A stretch of DNA of 58,384 bases from a virus. The position numbers and the translations under genes are program-made. Where the stretch lies: positions 1 to 58,384 of the IMG/VR virus record IMGVR_UViG_3300046455_000736; one strand, 5' to 3'. The notes below the pieces were generated by a model. It saw nothing but the letters and a program-made list of their open reading frames with translations. It ran no database searches and had not been told where the DNA came from. Of this stretch, positions 24,181-32,797 are shown piece by piece. The number at the start of each line of letters is the position of its first letter. Positions within the stretch are counted from its first letter, which is position 1.

Positions 24181-24909
24181 TTACTTGGGCAATTGCAAGA
24201 ATGCGGTTTGGCCGTGCTTGCGCTGGTAATCGCGCTTTTGCTCGGAGGTCATTTCGGAGCGTTTCGGCGTGGCCTGACCATTCACCCGCTCCAGGGCATT
24301 TGTTCCTGTAGCCCTGGGCCACAAGTGAGGCGCGCTTTCGCGCAGTGATTCCGCCCATTCGAGCGGGGTCAGAGGGGTCTTGCCGTCTTTGCCGAGGATG
24401 GTCTGGCCAGACTCATCAACGGCCACCGCTTCGCCCTCTTCATTCAGTGAAAACACGCCCTTGGCGCGCAGGATGATGTCGTCGGTTGCTTCCGGCAGAG
24501 CGCCGGCTTTCAGTGCTGCGCCGCGTACCGAGTCGCCCAGGACTTTGCCCTGGAACTTGGCAGCGAAGGCTTCAGCCTTTTCGGCGCGCGTGGTGATTGC
24601 CTTCAGTTGCTTGTCGGTATCAGCGCGCAGGCGCTCGGTACGGCGGTTAAAGACCTCATCCACCTTGCCCTCTGTCAGCAGCTTGGTTTCTTCGTCCTGG
24701 CCCGCCCGGCTCAGCAGCCCTTTGACGGCGTCGATGTCGATGCCTTCAAACTGGGTTTCGAACTGGGTCAGCTTGCCGGTGGTGTCCTTCAGCTTGCCCA
24801 GCAGCTCCGTGTTCTTGGTTTTCAGCCCGGAAACGGATGCTTCAACGGCAGTCGCGATAGCGGCCTTGATTGCCGGGTTTTCCAGGTCGATTTCGTTTTC
24901 TTCTGCCAC
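24181..24909 (-). CDS. Capsid scaffolding protein
   Basis: A 242-aa acidic protein with a long N-terminal coiled coil (LKTKNTELLGKLKDTTGKLT) and a charged middle, then a short C-terminal domain. This form and the position before the capsid gene mark it as a Gp20/DUF4355-type scaffold. It guides shell assembly and then leaves. Confidence 0.82.
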   Translation of the reverse strand: MAEENEIDLENPAIKAAIATAVEASVSGLKTKNTELLGKLKDTTGKLTQFETQFEGIDIDAVKGLLSRAGQDEETKLLTEGKVDEVFNRRTERLRADTDKQLKAITTRAEKAEAFAAKFQGKVLGDSVRGAALKAGALPEATDDIILRAKGVFSLNEEGEAVAVDESGQTILGKDGKTPLTPLEWAESLRESAPHLWPRATGTNALERVNGQATPKRSEMTSEQKRDYQRKHGQTAFLQLPK

Positions 24910-24951
24910 GTTGATGCACCCCTTGGGTTTGGTTTACCTGCTTTACAGGCA

Positions 24952-24974
24952 TAAAAAAACCCGCTATGTGCGGG
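24952..24974 (-). terminator. Terminator before the scaffold gene
   Basis: On the minus strand: CCCGC, loop, GCGGG, then TTTTTTT. It lies between the cargo gene at 25039 and the scaffold gene. Confidence 0.75.
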
Positions 24975-25038
24975 CGTATTTAATTAGAATCTCGTTTTCA
25001 CTTTCGCTTAACAAAGTGAGTTGTCGGATAGGAATCCA

Positions 25039-25536
25039 ATGAGCGAAGCAGTCAACACCAGTAAATTCAGCATCATATTTCCCGTCGCGTGCACGCTGAT
25101 TGGAGTCTTCGCCACAAGCACCTTCACTTGGCTAACTAGCTATCAAACGGCATCCCTAAGTCAGAAGAGCGCGTGCATTCAGCGAATAGACACACAGGAG
25201 AAACTTCTCCGAGAGAAAGGTGAGAGCTTTCTCGCTGCAATGGGCGATATGCTCAATTATTCGATTTTTCCAAAAACCTCTACCGCTCGAGAACTGGCGG
25301 AGAATGCAGGTCCTCTCATCAAAGCTGGAGTTGTGATGTCTGCATATGCCCCGCCGGAGCTTGGGCTCAGGTCAATGATGATTTCCAACTCAATTCGAGC
25401 TGGATCTCTTGCGTCTATGCACAAGCTCGACGAGGACGTCGCAATGGGAACAATCGACGAGTCCTTTGGAAAGTGGCACTCAGCCTATTACGATGCGTTG
25501 AACACGCTGGATAAGCAGCGTCAAAAGTGTGAATGA
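25039..25536 (+). CDS. Membrane-anchored cargo protein (165 aa)
   Basis: Opposite to the head operon, between scaffold and minor head genes. Start at 25039 with AGGA upstream. One transmembrane segment near residues 9-30 (FSIIFPVACTLIGVFATSTF) is followed by a helical domain of about 130 residues (QKSACIQRIDTQEKLLREKG...GKWHSAYYDALNTLDKQRQK). It is A+T-rich compared with the neighbours. Two other cargo genes (48352 and 52963) have the same plan of N-terminal membrane anchor plus helical cytosolic part. Function unknown. Confidence 0.65.
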   Translation: MSEAVNTSKFSIIFPVACTLIGVFATSTFTWLTSYQTASLSQKSACIQRIDTQEKLLREKGESFLAAMGDMLNYSIFPKTSTARELAENAGPLIKAGVVMSAYAPPELGLRSMMISNSIRAGSLASMHKLDEDVAMGTIDESFGKWHSAYYDALNTLDKQRQKCE

Positions 25537-25537
25537 T

Positions 25538-26623
25538 TCAGATCCCTGCGCGCTCGAACGCTAATGGCTCCAGCCCCTTCATTTGCACCAGAGTCAACGG
25601 CGCAAAGTTGCGATCCAACTGCAGCTCAGCAAAGCGCTGCACGCTCAACCCTCCTTCACGGAACAGCTTTGCCCGAACGGGGCCGATAGCCACATCCTGA
25701 AACGACGCGGGCTGCTGCTGAAGCCAGTGGTAATAGTCGAGGCTCGCACTGACCTGGCCTGCACCATCCGCCCCTACTGAGGCCCGCGTAGCACCCTTGG
25801 CGAACATCTCGCTGAGTTTGGTCAGCAGAATGAACGTGGTTCGGCAGTTCGGGTGAAACGGTGGCCGGGGGCCGGAGTCGACCGGGAAACGTCGCTTATC
25901 CATCGAGCGACATTGCTGGCTGGTCTTGCTGTCTAGCGTGGCGACCATTTCAACTTCGGAAACGATATCAGTGTTGGCCTTGGCCACCTCCATACGCGCC
26001 TGGGAGGCCACATGTTGAATCGCGGTGTGCACGACCGTGCTGGCGTTGCGATTGGTCGTTACCAGGACGCCGTCCTTGTACCCCGCCGCCTTGGTGCCGC
26101 GAATGTTGCGGACGACTTGGAAGTTCGTTTGTCCTTCGAAGAAGCCCTGTCGGATTGTGCCGGTGATGCGCTCCCGTTCGGCGGTGGTCCAGCCTTTGAT
26201 GAACGACTTCAGAAGCTTCCCGCCACCGGTGCCGCGCACGCTGAGCGGATTCGTCAGCACCGCCGCCCTGATGGCCGCCGCCGTCGGCGCCGCCACGTCC
26301 AGCGACACACCGACCGGCGCAGACCTGGCCAAGCTCGTCGCCTCGAACTCGGCTTCATAGTTGGCAATGTCGATCAGATCGAGGTTCAGTTGCACGCTGT
26401 AGCGGTCGAAGATGCCCAGCAGCAGGCTGTCGACTTCCTTCAACAGCGCCTCAAGCCGTTTGACGTTGTACTCGGTCAGATCTGACTGGGTGAGTCGGTC
26501 GCGGATTGAGCGGTCGATCTCCTTGAGGAAAGGTGCAAACTTGCCGACCTCCCCCGCCTTCAGCTTTTCGAGGAAGACCGCATGCCGGATCGTGGCATCA
26601 AGGATTGCTTGGTTTGCCGCCAT
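25538..26623 (-). CDS. Minor head protein (Mu F / SPP1 gp7-like)
   Basis: A 361-aa head morphogenesis protein. The C-terminal half has DSKTSQQCRSMDKRRFPVDS and PPFHPNCRTTFILL, the Cys-His pattern of the Mu gpF family. The N-terminal half is helical and would bind the portal. It overlaps the portal gene by 26 bases. Confidence 0.88.
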   Translation of the reverse strand: MAANQAILDATIRHAVFLEKLKAGEVGKFAPFLKEIDRSIRDRLTQSDLTEYNVKRLEALLKEVDSLLLGIFDRYSVQLNLDLIDIANYEAEFEATSLARSAPVGVSLDVAAPTAAAIRAAVLTNPLSVRGTGGGKLLKSFIKGWTTAERERITGTIRQGFFEGQTNFQVVRNIRGTKAAGYKDGVLVTTNRNASTVVHTAIQHVASQARMEVAKANTDIVSEVEMVATLDSKTSQQCRSMDKRRFPVDSGPRPPFHPNCRTTFILLTKLSEMFAKGATRASVGADGAGQVSASLDYYHWLQQQPASFQDVAIGPVRAKLFREGGLSVQRFAELQLDRNFAPLTLVQMKGLEPLAFERAGI

Positions 26624-28013
26624 TTGGTATCACCTCGTCGTCCAGGCCCAGCCCATCGCTCTGCTCTTGAAGCTCGCCATCGATCTGCAGGTCCGTGCGT
26701 TCAGGGGCAATCAAGCCCAACTTGCGCAAATAGGATCGAAGGTCAGCCTTCGCGAATCCGCCGTTCTGCCACAAGCCAACCAAGGCCGTGATCATTTGCG
26801 GATCGGCCGTCAGCTCGACGAACTCCTGATTGACTTGGTAGGCGACATTGTCACTGACGCCCATGTACTGGCCGCACCACATGATCGCCCGGGTGTAGGC
26901 CTCGCTTACGTTCGCCACGCAACCGGCCAGAACCGATGTCGATGCTGACTGATCACCACGGGACTCGGTAGCCGTTTTGGCCGCCAGTGAAGCGACGACC
27001 ATGCGAGCGCCCAGCTCGATCATCATCTGGTTCTTGTCGGCCATTGCCTCTTTGACCAGGGTGTTCGGCGATGGCTGTGCGTAACCAAAGGCGCCACCTG
27101 CGGGGAGCAGCATTGGCGCCCGGGAACCGACGTAAACGCCGTTTTTCTCCATATGGTCGCGCCACTGCTCATCCAGGCCGGAGATCCATGGCTGAGCCTG
27201 ACCGCACCAGAAGACGCTGTCTTCGTAGTCAGCGCTGTTGCGGTAATGCCCCAGGTTGATCATTGCGATGTCGTAAAGCGGTGACTCGTCGATTGTTGGA
27301 TCGTTGTTCTGTGCACCGACGAATGTGAACGGGATTTCTTTGAGGCGCCCGGTAATGCCCTCCGGAATAAATGTGTCCGTGACCTCAAGTGGGCCACCAC
27401 CTCTCGGACCAGAGCGACGCCAAACTCGGCAGACAAAACCTTCAGGCTCCAGCGCAAGCTCACGAAACTGCTCGACCACCTTGAATCCGAAGCCGTCCTC
27501 AACCTCCGGCATCTCACGCAGCACGACCAACGTCAGCACGTTGTGGCCGTTCACCATGCCGGTGCGCCAGTTGATGATGTCCTCAGCGCAGTACGACAGG
27601 ATCACTGAGTGACCACCAGCACCGTCATCTTGGTGGTAATCGACGTACAGACCATGACGCCCAGCCTCAAGCACCTTCTCAAGCGTGCCTTGCGAGTGCT
27701 GATAGATGCTCACCCCGGATCCGTTGGCGTTGTCCTGCAAGTACTCCAGCTTCTTCGGCGCGGTCAGCGTCGGGTCTTTGTGGAAGGCCAGGCCCAGCAA
27801 GCCGTTGCGTGTGTGGCCGGTAGCATTTTTGAACACCGCCCGCTCACGGTAGGACTTGTTGCGGTCGACGTTCTCCGACGACTTGTCGTGCGCATTGATG
27901 TACGGCAGCCGAGAAACAACCCGGTGCTGGCCGGCGCAAACATCGCGCACGGTTGCCCAGCGCTCCAGCGCTTCGATGTAGTCCGCCCGCTTGAAGGAGA
28001 CGTCGTTGCTCAT
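26598..28013 (-). CDS. Portal protein (DUF4055)
   Basis: A 471-aa protein: YIEALERWATVRDVCAGQHR, then FKNATGHTRNGLLGLAFHKD and YQHSQGTLEKVLEAGRHGLY are hallmarks of DUF4055 portals. It forms the ring at one vertex through which DNA passes. It overlaps the terminase gene by ATGA. Confidence 0.88.
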   Translation of the reverse strand: MSNDVSFKRADYIEALERWATVRDVCAGQHRVVSRLPYINAHDKSSENVDRNKSYRERAVFKNATGHTRNGLLGLAFHKDPTLTAPKKLEYLQDNANGSGVSIYQHSQGTLEKVLEAGRHGLYVDYHQDDGAGGHSVILSYCAEDIINWRTGMVNGHNVLTLVVLREMPEVEDGFGFKVVEQFRELALEPEGFVCRVWRRSGPRGGGPLEVTDTFIPEGITGRLKEIPFTFVGAQNNDPTIDESPLYDIAMINLGHYRNSADYEDSVFWCGQAQPWISGLDEQWRDHMEKNGVYVGSRAPMLLPAGGAFGYAQPSPNTLVKEAMADKNQMMIELGARMVVASLAAKTATESRGDQSASTSVLAGCVANVSEAYTRAIMWCGQYMGVSDNVAYQVNQEFVELTADPQMITALVGLWQNGGFAKADLRSYLRKLGLIAPERTDLQIDGELQEQSDGLGLDDEVIPNGGKPSNP

Positions 28014-29311
28014 CGGGCGAATCCCATTTTGATTGCGGTGACCGGCTTGATAATCGGGTACTCGCGGTGAATGAAGTAACCGCCGCCGTCGTTGGCGTGG
28101 TCGTTGCCCTGGCTCTTGTCCGGCTCGCCGTTGGGCGCCCAGATCTGCTGCTCAAGGCCGTCGGCGTATGTCGGGCAGGTGAACGGATTGACCAGGTAAC
28201 GCCGTTCGCCCTGGGCGTTGCAGAACATCGCGTTCATGGCGTTGATCCGATCCTTGACTGGCGGGTTGGCTGCCGGCGCGATGACCGTGAAGCCCGCCTG
28301 CTTGAGCATGGCGATATCGGTGACGCTGGCGTTGACTGACTTGCGCGAATCGCCAGAGGCGTCCGGGTAGATCCGAATCTCGCAGGTCTTCTTGTAGTCG
28401 TTGCCGGTGTGCTCCCAGTAGCGTTCCTTGATGCGACGGATCATGTCCGGCGTGTCGTAGCCATCCATCAGCTCATCTACCGCCCGAGGAAGACCCTGCT
28501 CCCGTTTGACGTGAGTGATCGCCGCCATCTTGCCGACGTTGAAGTCCATGCCTATGAACAGAGGCTCACCCGGCTGGACGGTGTCGAAGCACTGATTCAG
28601 CTTGCGGTCGTATGTGTGGTAGATCGAGCCGGACGTCAGGTTGACGAACTGTCCGTTCAGGTAAGCGAGGATCAGCTGCGGCGGATACGACTCCATCAAC
28701 GATTCGATGTAGTCGCCTGGCAGATTCAGTTCGTTGTCGAACGTGCTCGCCTGCACCAGGCCGTACATCTCATTCAGCTTCGGTTTGTCGCGGAGCTGCT
28801 TCACGAACTGGAGGAAGACGAACTTGAAGCCTTCCGGCGTCGTGGTCACGTCAACGCCGTTCTTCAGCCCCGACAGGTTGTAACGCATCCGGGCAATGAT
28901 CTTGCGCCAAGCTTGCTGCGCCTTGATTGACGTCAGCACGTCCAGCTCATCCACCAGTGCATGACCGATCTTGAAGCCGACGATGGTCTGCGGCTTCTCC
29001 ATCGACCGGCAAATCACAGTGCCGCGATACTGCCGGCCGCTGTAAATGTGAACCTCATGGTTCGCCTGGTTGATTTTGGTCTTCAGCCCCCAGTCATAGG
29101 CCACCTCTTCCACTGTCGGATAGAAGATGTCCCGGATCTGCGGGTAGGTCGGTGCGAAGTAGCCAGCGTTGACGCCGGGCCACTCCATGAAGTGCTTGCA
29201 CAGCGCCGAGCATCCCACCCAGGTCTTACCTGAGCCGAACCCTGCAACGAATGCGCGGAATTTGTGAGGCAGCGTGAGGAAGTGAGCCTGCGGAACATTA
29301 AGGCTCGGCAT
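28010..29311 (-). CDS. Terminase large subunit
   Basis: A 433-aa protein. The start at 29311 has AGGA seven bases upstream. Walker A GFGSGKT is at residues 24-30, and the Walker B-like HALVDELD near 125. The nuclease part contains FIGMDFNVGKM and IYPDASGDSRKS with acidic metal ligands. It is the packaging motor and nuclease that cuts concatemers. Confidence 0.92.
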   Translation of the reverse strand: MPSLNVPQAHFLTLPHKFRAFVAGFGSGKTWVGCSALCKHFMEWPGVNAGYFAPTYPQIRDIFYPTVEEVAYDWGLKTKINQANHEVHIYSGRQYRGTVICRSMEKPQTIVGFKIGHALVDELDVLTSIKAQQAWRKIIARMRYNLSGLKNGVDVTTTPEGFKFVFLQFVKQLRDKPKLNEMYGLVQASTFDNELNLPGDYIESLMESYPPQLILAYLNGQFVNLTSGSIYHTYDRKLNQCFDTVQPGEPLFIGMDFNVGKMAAITHVKREQGLPRAVDELMDGYDTPDMIRRIKERYWEHTGNDYKKTCEIRIYPDASGDSRKSVNASVTDIAMLKQAGFTVIAPAANPPVKDRINAMNAMFCNAQGERRYLVNPFTCPTYADGLEQQIWAPNGEPDKSQGNDHANDGGGYFIHREYPIIKPVTAIKMGFAR

Positions 29312-29759
29312 TCGGCTTCCTCGCATCCACTACGTCGACCTGGATACGAGTCGGAATTGCCGGCTCGTCATCAGGCTCGTCCTTCCGATTGCGGTTGACG
29401 TACATGTCGCCGGTTTCTTTCGCGGCCTGTTCCAGAATCTGCATGGCCAAGCCGATGTTCTTCATCGTCTCGGCCTTCTCCACGAAGCGGTTCATGGCCC
29501 GCAGGCGGAACGCACGATTGGCGATCGGGATCTCAGCTGTCTCTTCGCGGAATCGCTTGCGGGTGTCGTGGAACAGCGTCACCCACTTCTTTGCCAAATC
29601 TCTCCCGGCACGTTTGGTCGGGTCTTGGGCTTCACACTGCTGGCGGGTAACCTCAATGCCGAACTCTTCTCGGACAGCCGCTGCAACCTGCGAAGGAGTG
29701 TCGAAACACGCCAAGGCCTGAACCATGAAGCCTTTCACCTCATTGTTCAGGGCTGCCAT
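29298..29759 (-). CDS. Terminase small subunit (DUF2280)
   Basis: A 153-aa protein. VKGFMVQALACFDTPSQVAA is an N-terminal helix-turn-helix-like part, and REEFGIEVTRQQCEAQDPTK is the DUF2280 hallmark. It recognises phage DNA and hands it to the large subunit, whose gene it overlaps by 14 bases. Confidence 0.88.
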   Translation of the reverse strand: MAALNNEVKGFMVQALACFDTPSQVAAAVREEFGIEVTRQQCEAQDPTKRAGRDLAKKWVTLFHDTRKRFREETAEIPIANRAFRLRAMNRFVEKAETMKNIGLAMQILEQAAKETGDMYVNRNRKDEPDDEPAIPTRIQVDVVDARKPNAEP

Positions 29760-29790
29760 AGGGTAAATTCCGTCTTAGGTCTGTCAGGGG

Positions 29791-30414
29791 TCAGGCCGAT
29801 CTGAGCAGACAGGTTCCGCAGGCCCTCGATATGTTCAATTTCCCTACCTCAGCAGGTTTGTTTGCAGCGTCGACCAGCTCTTGCACATCAGGGCTCGCAC
29901 CATAGCGGCGGACCACGCCGACGAACTCTTCGACGTCGTGGCCGCGCATCTCAAGCTTCGGCGCCCCTTCCTTCGTAAAGGCTGGCTGACCGTACTTATC
30001 GCTGGCGTGAGCAATGTGGTAGAGCTCGTGCTCAATCAGTGCGCAGAAGTCAGCATCGGAACACTGAGAGCAGTAATCGGCAGCCAAGGTGATGATGAAA
30101 GCCGGCACATCACCGAACCAATCACGCATCTGTTGTTCCATCCGAGCCTTCTGCCAACCACCCGCACGAAAGGCGACCTGCTCGGCCTGGCCAAGAACTG
30201 TCCGGCCCTGCTTCTCGAAGTGTGAGGACGCCCACATGATGCGGATGTCTGCATCCAGTAGATGGGCATGGTCTTCATTGTGAATGCTGCCGGTGTCGGC
30301 AAGGATCTCGGATTGGAGCCAGTCCCATACCTCAGGTGCTGGTGTCAGGCGGATGCCGAAGTCGGATAGCTCTGACAGCTCAAGAAGTGACACCGGTGGC
30401 ACTGGCCTATCCAT
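29791..30414 (-). CDS. Putative phage metallopeptidase
   Basis: A 207-aa protein with zinc-binding HELYH at residues 129-133 inside CALIEHELYHIAHASDKYGQ, and a later acidic region MRGHDVEEFVGVVRRYG. This matches the putative phage metallopeptidase family usually found next to terminase genes. Its substrate is unknown; capsid maturation and host targets are both possible. Confidence 0.82.
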   Translation of the reverse strand: MDRPVPPVSLLELSELSDFGIRLTPAPEVWDWLQSEILADTGSIHNEDHAHLLDADIRIMWASSHFEKQGRTVLGQAEQVAFRAGGWQKARMEQQMRDWFGDVPAFIITLAADYCSQCSDADFCALIEHELYHIAHASDKYGQPAFTKEGAPKLEMRGHDVEEFVGVVRRYGASPDVQELVDAANKPAEVGKLNISRACGTCLLRSA

Positions 30415-30496
30415 AGATCACCTTGGGCTTGAAATAGTGGCGCATTGCCGGTAATAAGTCCGCGTGAATGGCGCCATAGAATTCAAGGTGTAGGAA

Positions 30497-30898
30497 ATGG
30501 ATAACCTTACAAAGCTGCGCATGGGACTGACAATCGGAGCTATTGTCGGATTTTTACCAATTACCCTCCTCTTCGCAGGCGGCATTGTTGGTTTCTTTAT
30601 CCCCCTTGTATTTGTCGCCCCAAATACACCGTTCGTAGTGCTAGTGCTTATAGGTGCCTGCATCATCTCGACTTTCGGGATATGGTCAATATGGAAAATC
30701 TATGCGCTTGCAATGGCAGCTTCGCCTGATGTTCGCAACGCTCTTCTACTTGCATCCGGAGCTGTGAGTGCCATGATTTGGGGATTGCTCCTCGCTTACT
30801 TCACACGCGAGATTTCCGAAGTTACATGCATATTTCTGATGCCTGGGATCACCTCGACAGTCATGCTCGCAATCACATTGAAAAGAGTGCGAGCCTGA
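30497..30898 (+). CDS. Four-helix membrane cargo protein (133 aa)
   Basis: Opposite to the late operon. Hydrophobic segments: LTIGAIVGFLPITLLFAGGI, FVVLVLIGACIISTFGIWSI, ALLLASGAVSAMIWGLLLAY and IFLMPGITSTVMLAITL, so it is an integral membrane protein with little outside the bilayer. It is A+T-rich. AAGGTG lies before ATG 30497. No family was recognised; such cargo next to packaging genes may protect the lysogen. Confidence 0.65.
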   Translation: MDNLTKLRMGLTIGAIVGFLPITLLFAGGIVGFFIPLVFVAPNTPFVVLVLIGACIISTFGIWSIWKIYALAMAASPDVRNALLLASGAVSAMIWGLLLAYFTREISEVTCIFLMPGITSTVMLAITLKRVRA

Positions 30899-30924
30899 CG
30901 CGCTCGAAGTATCGGATCAGTTTT

Positions 30925-31179
30925 TTACCCGTCTGAGCTGTCGAGCAGCACACCAATCAGCTTCTGCTCACCCAGGCGAAACAGTGCAAGCAACTGCATG
31001 TCGTCGGCCATCGGGCCAAATCCGAACACATCGATACGACCGCTGTCAGTGCGCATGCCAATCACACCGACCGAGCAGGCTTCACGCTCACCCGACTCGA
31101 GGTCATCGGCGATCTTGCGCAGTGAGCGAACGGTGTCTCGCCATCCTTCGCGCTTGAACGCCAGAACCTTGACGGTCAT
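30925..31179 (-). CDS. Conserved-type small phage protein (84 aa)
   Basis: Reads KREGWRDTVRSLRKIADDLE, then SVGVIGMRTDSGRIDVFGFG and ends LIGVLLDSSDG; a small alpha/beta fold is likely. It is coupled to the gene before it (start ATG 31179 touches the TGA of 31180). Function unknown. Confidence 0.65.
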   Translation of the reverse strand: MTVKVLAFKREGWRDTVRSLRKIADDLESGEREACSVGVIGMRTDSGRIDVFGFGPMADDMQLLALFRLGEQKLIGVLLDSSDG

Positions 31180-31368
31180 TCAGTTCACCATGATGTTGGT
31201 CTGCACCTGGGCGTGCCCGTGCAAGAGTGATACGACCAACCCTTGAGGAAGGCCGGCGCCCTTGGCAGCGTCAATCGCTTTGGCAATGGCGCTATCCAGT
31301 TCAGTGATCGCCTGGTTTATGGCGGGACTCAGCGGCAATGCGTGATGCAAGCGGGTGACGTTGGTCAT
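31180..31368 (-). CDS. Small helical protein (62 aa)
   Basis: Start at 31368 with GGAG upstream. It is a single amphipathic helix (INQAITELDSAIAKAIDAAK) with a C-terminal VVSLLHGHAQVQTNIMVN. A CGCGACAC-N20-GTGTCGCG site (31384-31419) lies directly upstream, so its expression, and that of everything after it, may be controlled there. Confidence 0.6.
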   Translation of the reverse strand: MTNVTRLHHALPLSPAINQAITELDSAIAKAIDAAKGAGLPQGLVVSLLHGHAQVQTNIMVN

Positions 31369-31383
31369 GCCCTTCTCCAATGT

Positions 31384-31419
31384 CGCGACACAATTTGCTG
31401 ATTCGCGAAACGTGTCGCG
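31384..31419. promoter_or_regulatory. CGCGACAC-N20-GTGTCGCG palindrome, copy 2
   Basis: Arms of 8 bases, exact spacing 20, total 36 bases, as at 36955-36990. It sits in the 53-base gap between the Rz/Rz1 genes and the 62-aa gene. Probably a protein-binding operator. Confidence 0.6.
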
Positions 31420-31421
31420 GA

Positions 31422-31919
31422 CTACCTGTTCTTCTGTGCAGCCGAATAAGCCGCCTCACACGCAAAGCCAGCTATTCGGCTTCGGTCAAGCGCTGCTGCC
31501 AGGCTTCCCGCTGTCTCGTCAGCCATTCGACGCAGGTCGGCGAGCAGAACGGTAAGGTCGGCTCTTGCCTTGCTTCCGCTGGCAACCTCGGCAGCACAGG
31601 ACTTTCGGGTGGCGAGGAGGTTGGTGATTTGTTGCTGCAAGCTGCGAGCGCGGCCATCAGCAATAGCAACAGCAGCCGTAACGTGCTCAGTCTTGGCTTT
31701 CGCATCGTCGGAGACTCGGTTGATGTCATCAGTGATTTGCCGTTGCAGGCGCAGCGTGTTGCCGAGGGAAGTCACCCGGGTGTTGGCCGTGTCGCGCTCG
31801 GCCGCTACGAGTGCGCGGTCAGCCTTCACGCTATCCAGCCGCCACGAGAGGTAGCTGATGGATGCCAGCGCCGCGAGGACGACCCACAACCACGTCGGGA
31901 CCATCCGAAGAAGAGTCAC
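31422..31919 (-). CDS. Rz-type inner-membrane spanin
   Basis: Start GTG 31919 overlaps the stop of the holin-like gene (GTGA), giving 165 aa. One N-terminal membrane anchor (MVPTWLWVVLAALASISYLS) and a long periplasmic coiled coil (DRALVAAERDTANTRVTSLG...) match DUF2514/Rz i-spanins. It reaches from the inner membrane to the Rz1 lipoprotein and fuses inner and outer membranes in the last step of lysis. Confidence 0.85.
   Translation of the reverse strand: MTLLRMVPTWLWVVLAALASISYLSWRLDSVKADRALVAAERDTANTRVTSLGNTLRLQRQITDDINRVSDDAKAKTEHVTAAVAIADGRARSLQQQITNLLATRKSCAAEVASGSKARADLTVLLADLRRMADETAGSLAAALDRSRIAGFACEAAYSAAQKNR
31472..31705 (-). CDS. Rz1-type outer-membrane spanin (nested)
   Basis: A 77-aa frame wholly inside the Rz gene in another register. 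It begins MRKPRLSTLRLLLLLLMAAL, has the lipobox LAAC and a proline-rich mature part (SPTSSPPESPVLPRLPAEAR), the classic o-spanin plan. The lipidated protein sits in the outer membrane and binds Rz. Nesting is the same as in lambda. Confidence 0.82.
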   Translation of the reverse strand: MRKPRLSTLRLLLLLLMAALAACSNKSPTSSPPESPVLPRLPAEARQEPTLPFCSPTCVEWLTRQREAWQQRLTEAE

Positions 31920-32260
31920 GGGGTCTTTCTCTCTGCTGCCTTGCCGACCTTGTCGCAGGTCATGCAGTGCTCGCAGTTCAGCGTGCGGCAGAGCCAGGCT
32001 TTCACCGACTGCCAGTACGTGACCATGAAGATGTGGCGGGCGCCGGCCAGAGCCAGAGACACATGCAGCGTCAGCCCTGCTGTGGTCGGGCCGAAGAAAA
32101 TGTTCTGACTGCGAACCATCACCACGAACCCGCTTATGGCGATCGTCGAGTAGATCAGCTTCCCAAGGATGCCGTCCCTCACCTTCCCGCTTAGTACGCA
32201 CCAGGTGGCCCACAGCGAAATCAGACCTACCGCAATAGAATTGATCAGTTCGTAGTTCAT
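31916..32260 (-). CDS. Holin-like membrane protein (114 aa)
   Basis: Membrane segments near residues 5-24 (LINSIAVGLISLWATWCVLS), 36-50 (LIYSTIAISGFVVMV) and about 60-80. A cysteine-rich C-terminus (CRTLNCEHCMTCDKVG) would be cytoplasmic or bind metal. It overlaps the next holin-like gene by ATGA and the Rz gene by GTGA, so it belongs to the lysis cassette, as holin or antiholin. Confidence 0.65.
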   Translation of the reverse strand: MNYELINSIAVGLISLWATWCVLSGKVRDGILGKLIYSTIAISGFVVMVRSQNIFFGPTTAGLTLHVSLALAGARHIFMVTYWQSVKAWLCRTLNCEHCMTCDKVGKAAERKTP

Positions 32261-32595
32261 GGTGGATTGCCTCCCCCGAACCGCTGGCGGATAAGCGCCC
32301 AGAGGTCAGCGGCTTTAATGGCTCGGTTGATGGCCGCCAGGAGCGAACCACCGAAGGTGCCGAGCAGGAAGCCGATGCCAGCGACAATTCTCGGCTCGGT
32401 CACACCCAGGTAGGTGCTGACCATGCTCGTCAGGTACCACGAGCAGGCGACACCGGTAATCAAAAAGATCGCCCAGGCGCGCCAATCCGTCAGGTCGTCC
32501 TTGTGCCACCAGCTGGCAATGACGGCGCCAGTGAAGCCAGCGATCAACAATCCAAACCTGTCGAGATTGTCGAGCAGGCGCTGCAAATACTCCAT
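32257..32595 (-). CDS. Putative holin (112 aa)
   Basis: Three probable membrane segments: FGLLIAGFTGAVIASWW, AWAIFLITGVACSWYLTSM and IVAGIGFLLGTFGGSLLAAI. This size and plan, and the place at the start of the lysis cassette, fit a pore-forming holin that lets the endolysin reach the cell wall. The endolysin gene itself is at 3369. Confidence 0.7.
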   Translation of the reverse strand: MEYLQRLLDNLDRFGLLIAGFTGAVIASWWHKDDLTDWRAWAIFLITGVACSWYLTSMVSTYLGVTEPRIVAGIGFLLGTFGGSLLAAINRAIKAADLWALIRQRFGGGNPP

Positions 32596-32676
32596 GCGCT
32601 CGACTCCGTTGGCATGACTTGATTTGAATCAGCTCCAGCAGCACTCCCAGCCATAGCGATGGGTGTGGTGGAGCCG

Positions 32677-32709
32677 AAAACGAAAAGGCCTCGATCAATG
32701 TCGAGGCCC
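32677..32709 (-). terminator. Terminator before the lysis genes (tR'-like)
   Basis: An 8-bp perfect stem GGCCTCGA / TCGAGGCC with a 6-base loop, followed on the minus strand by TTTTCGTTTT. It lies upstream of the holin gene, where lambda has tR', so late expression probably needs antitermination here. Confidence 0.7.
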
Positions 32710-32797
32710 TGAATGGGTGTGCTTTAAATACTCTCGATTGCCAAACTTGGGTTTGGAACTACGCTCGTTGAGCGCTAACCAACCTAAGGAAACCGAT

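Noticed and set aside
31920-32387. Extension of the Rz frame upstream (321-aa frame)
   Set aside because: The upstream part lies over the holin-like genes in another register. GTG 31919 overlapping the previous stop and the following membrane anchor define the Rz start.
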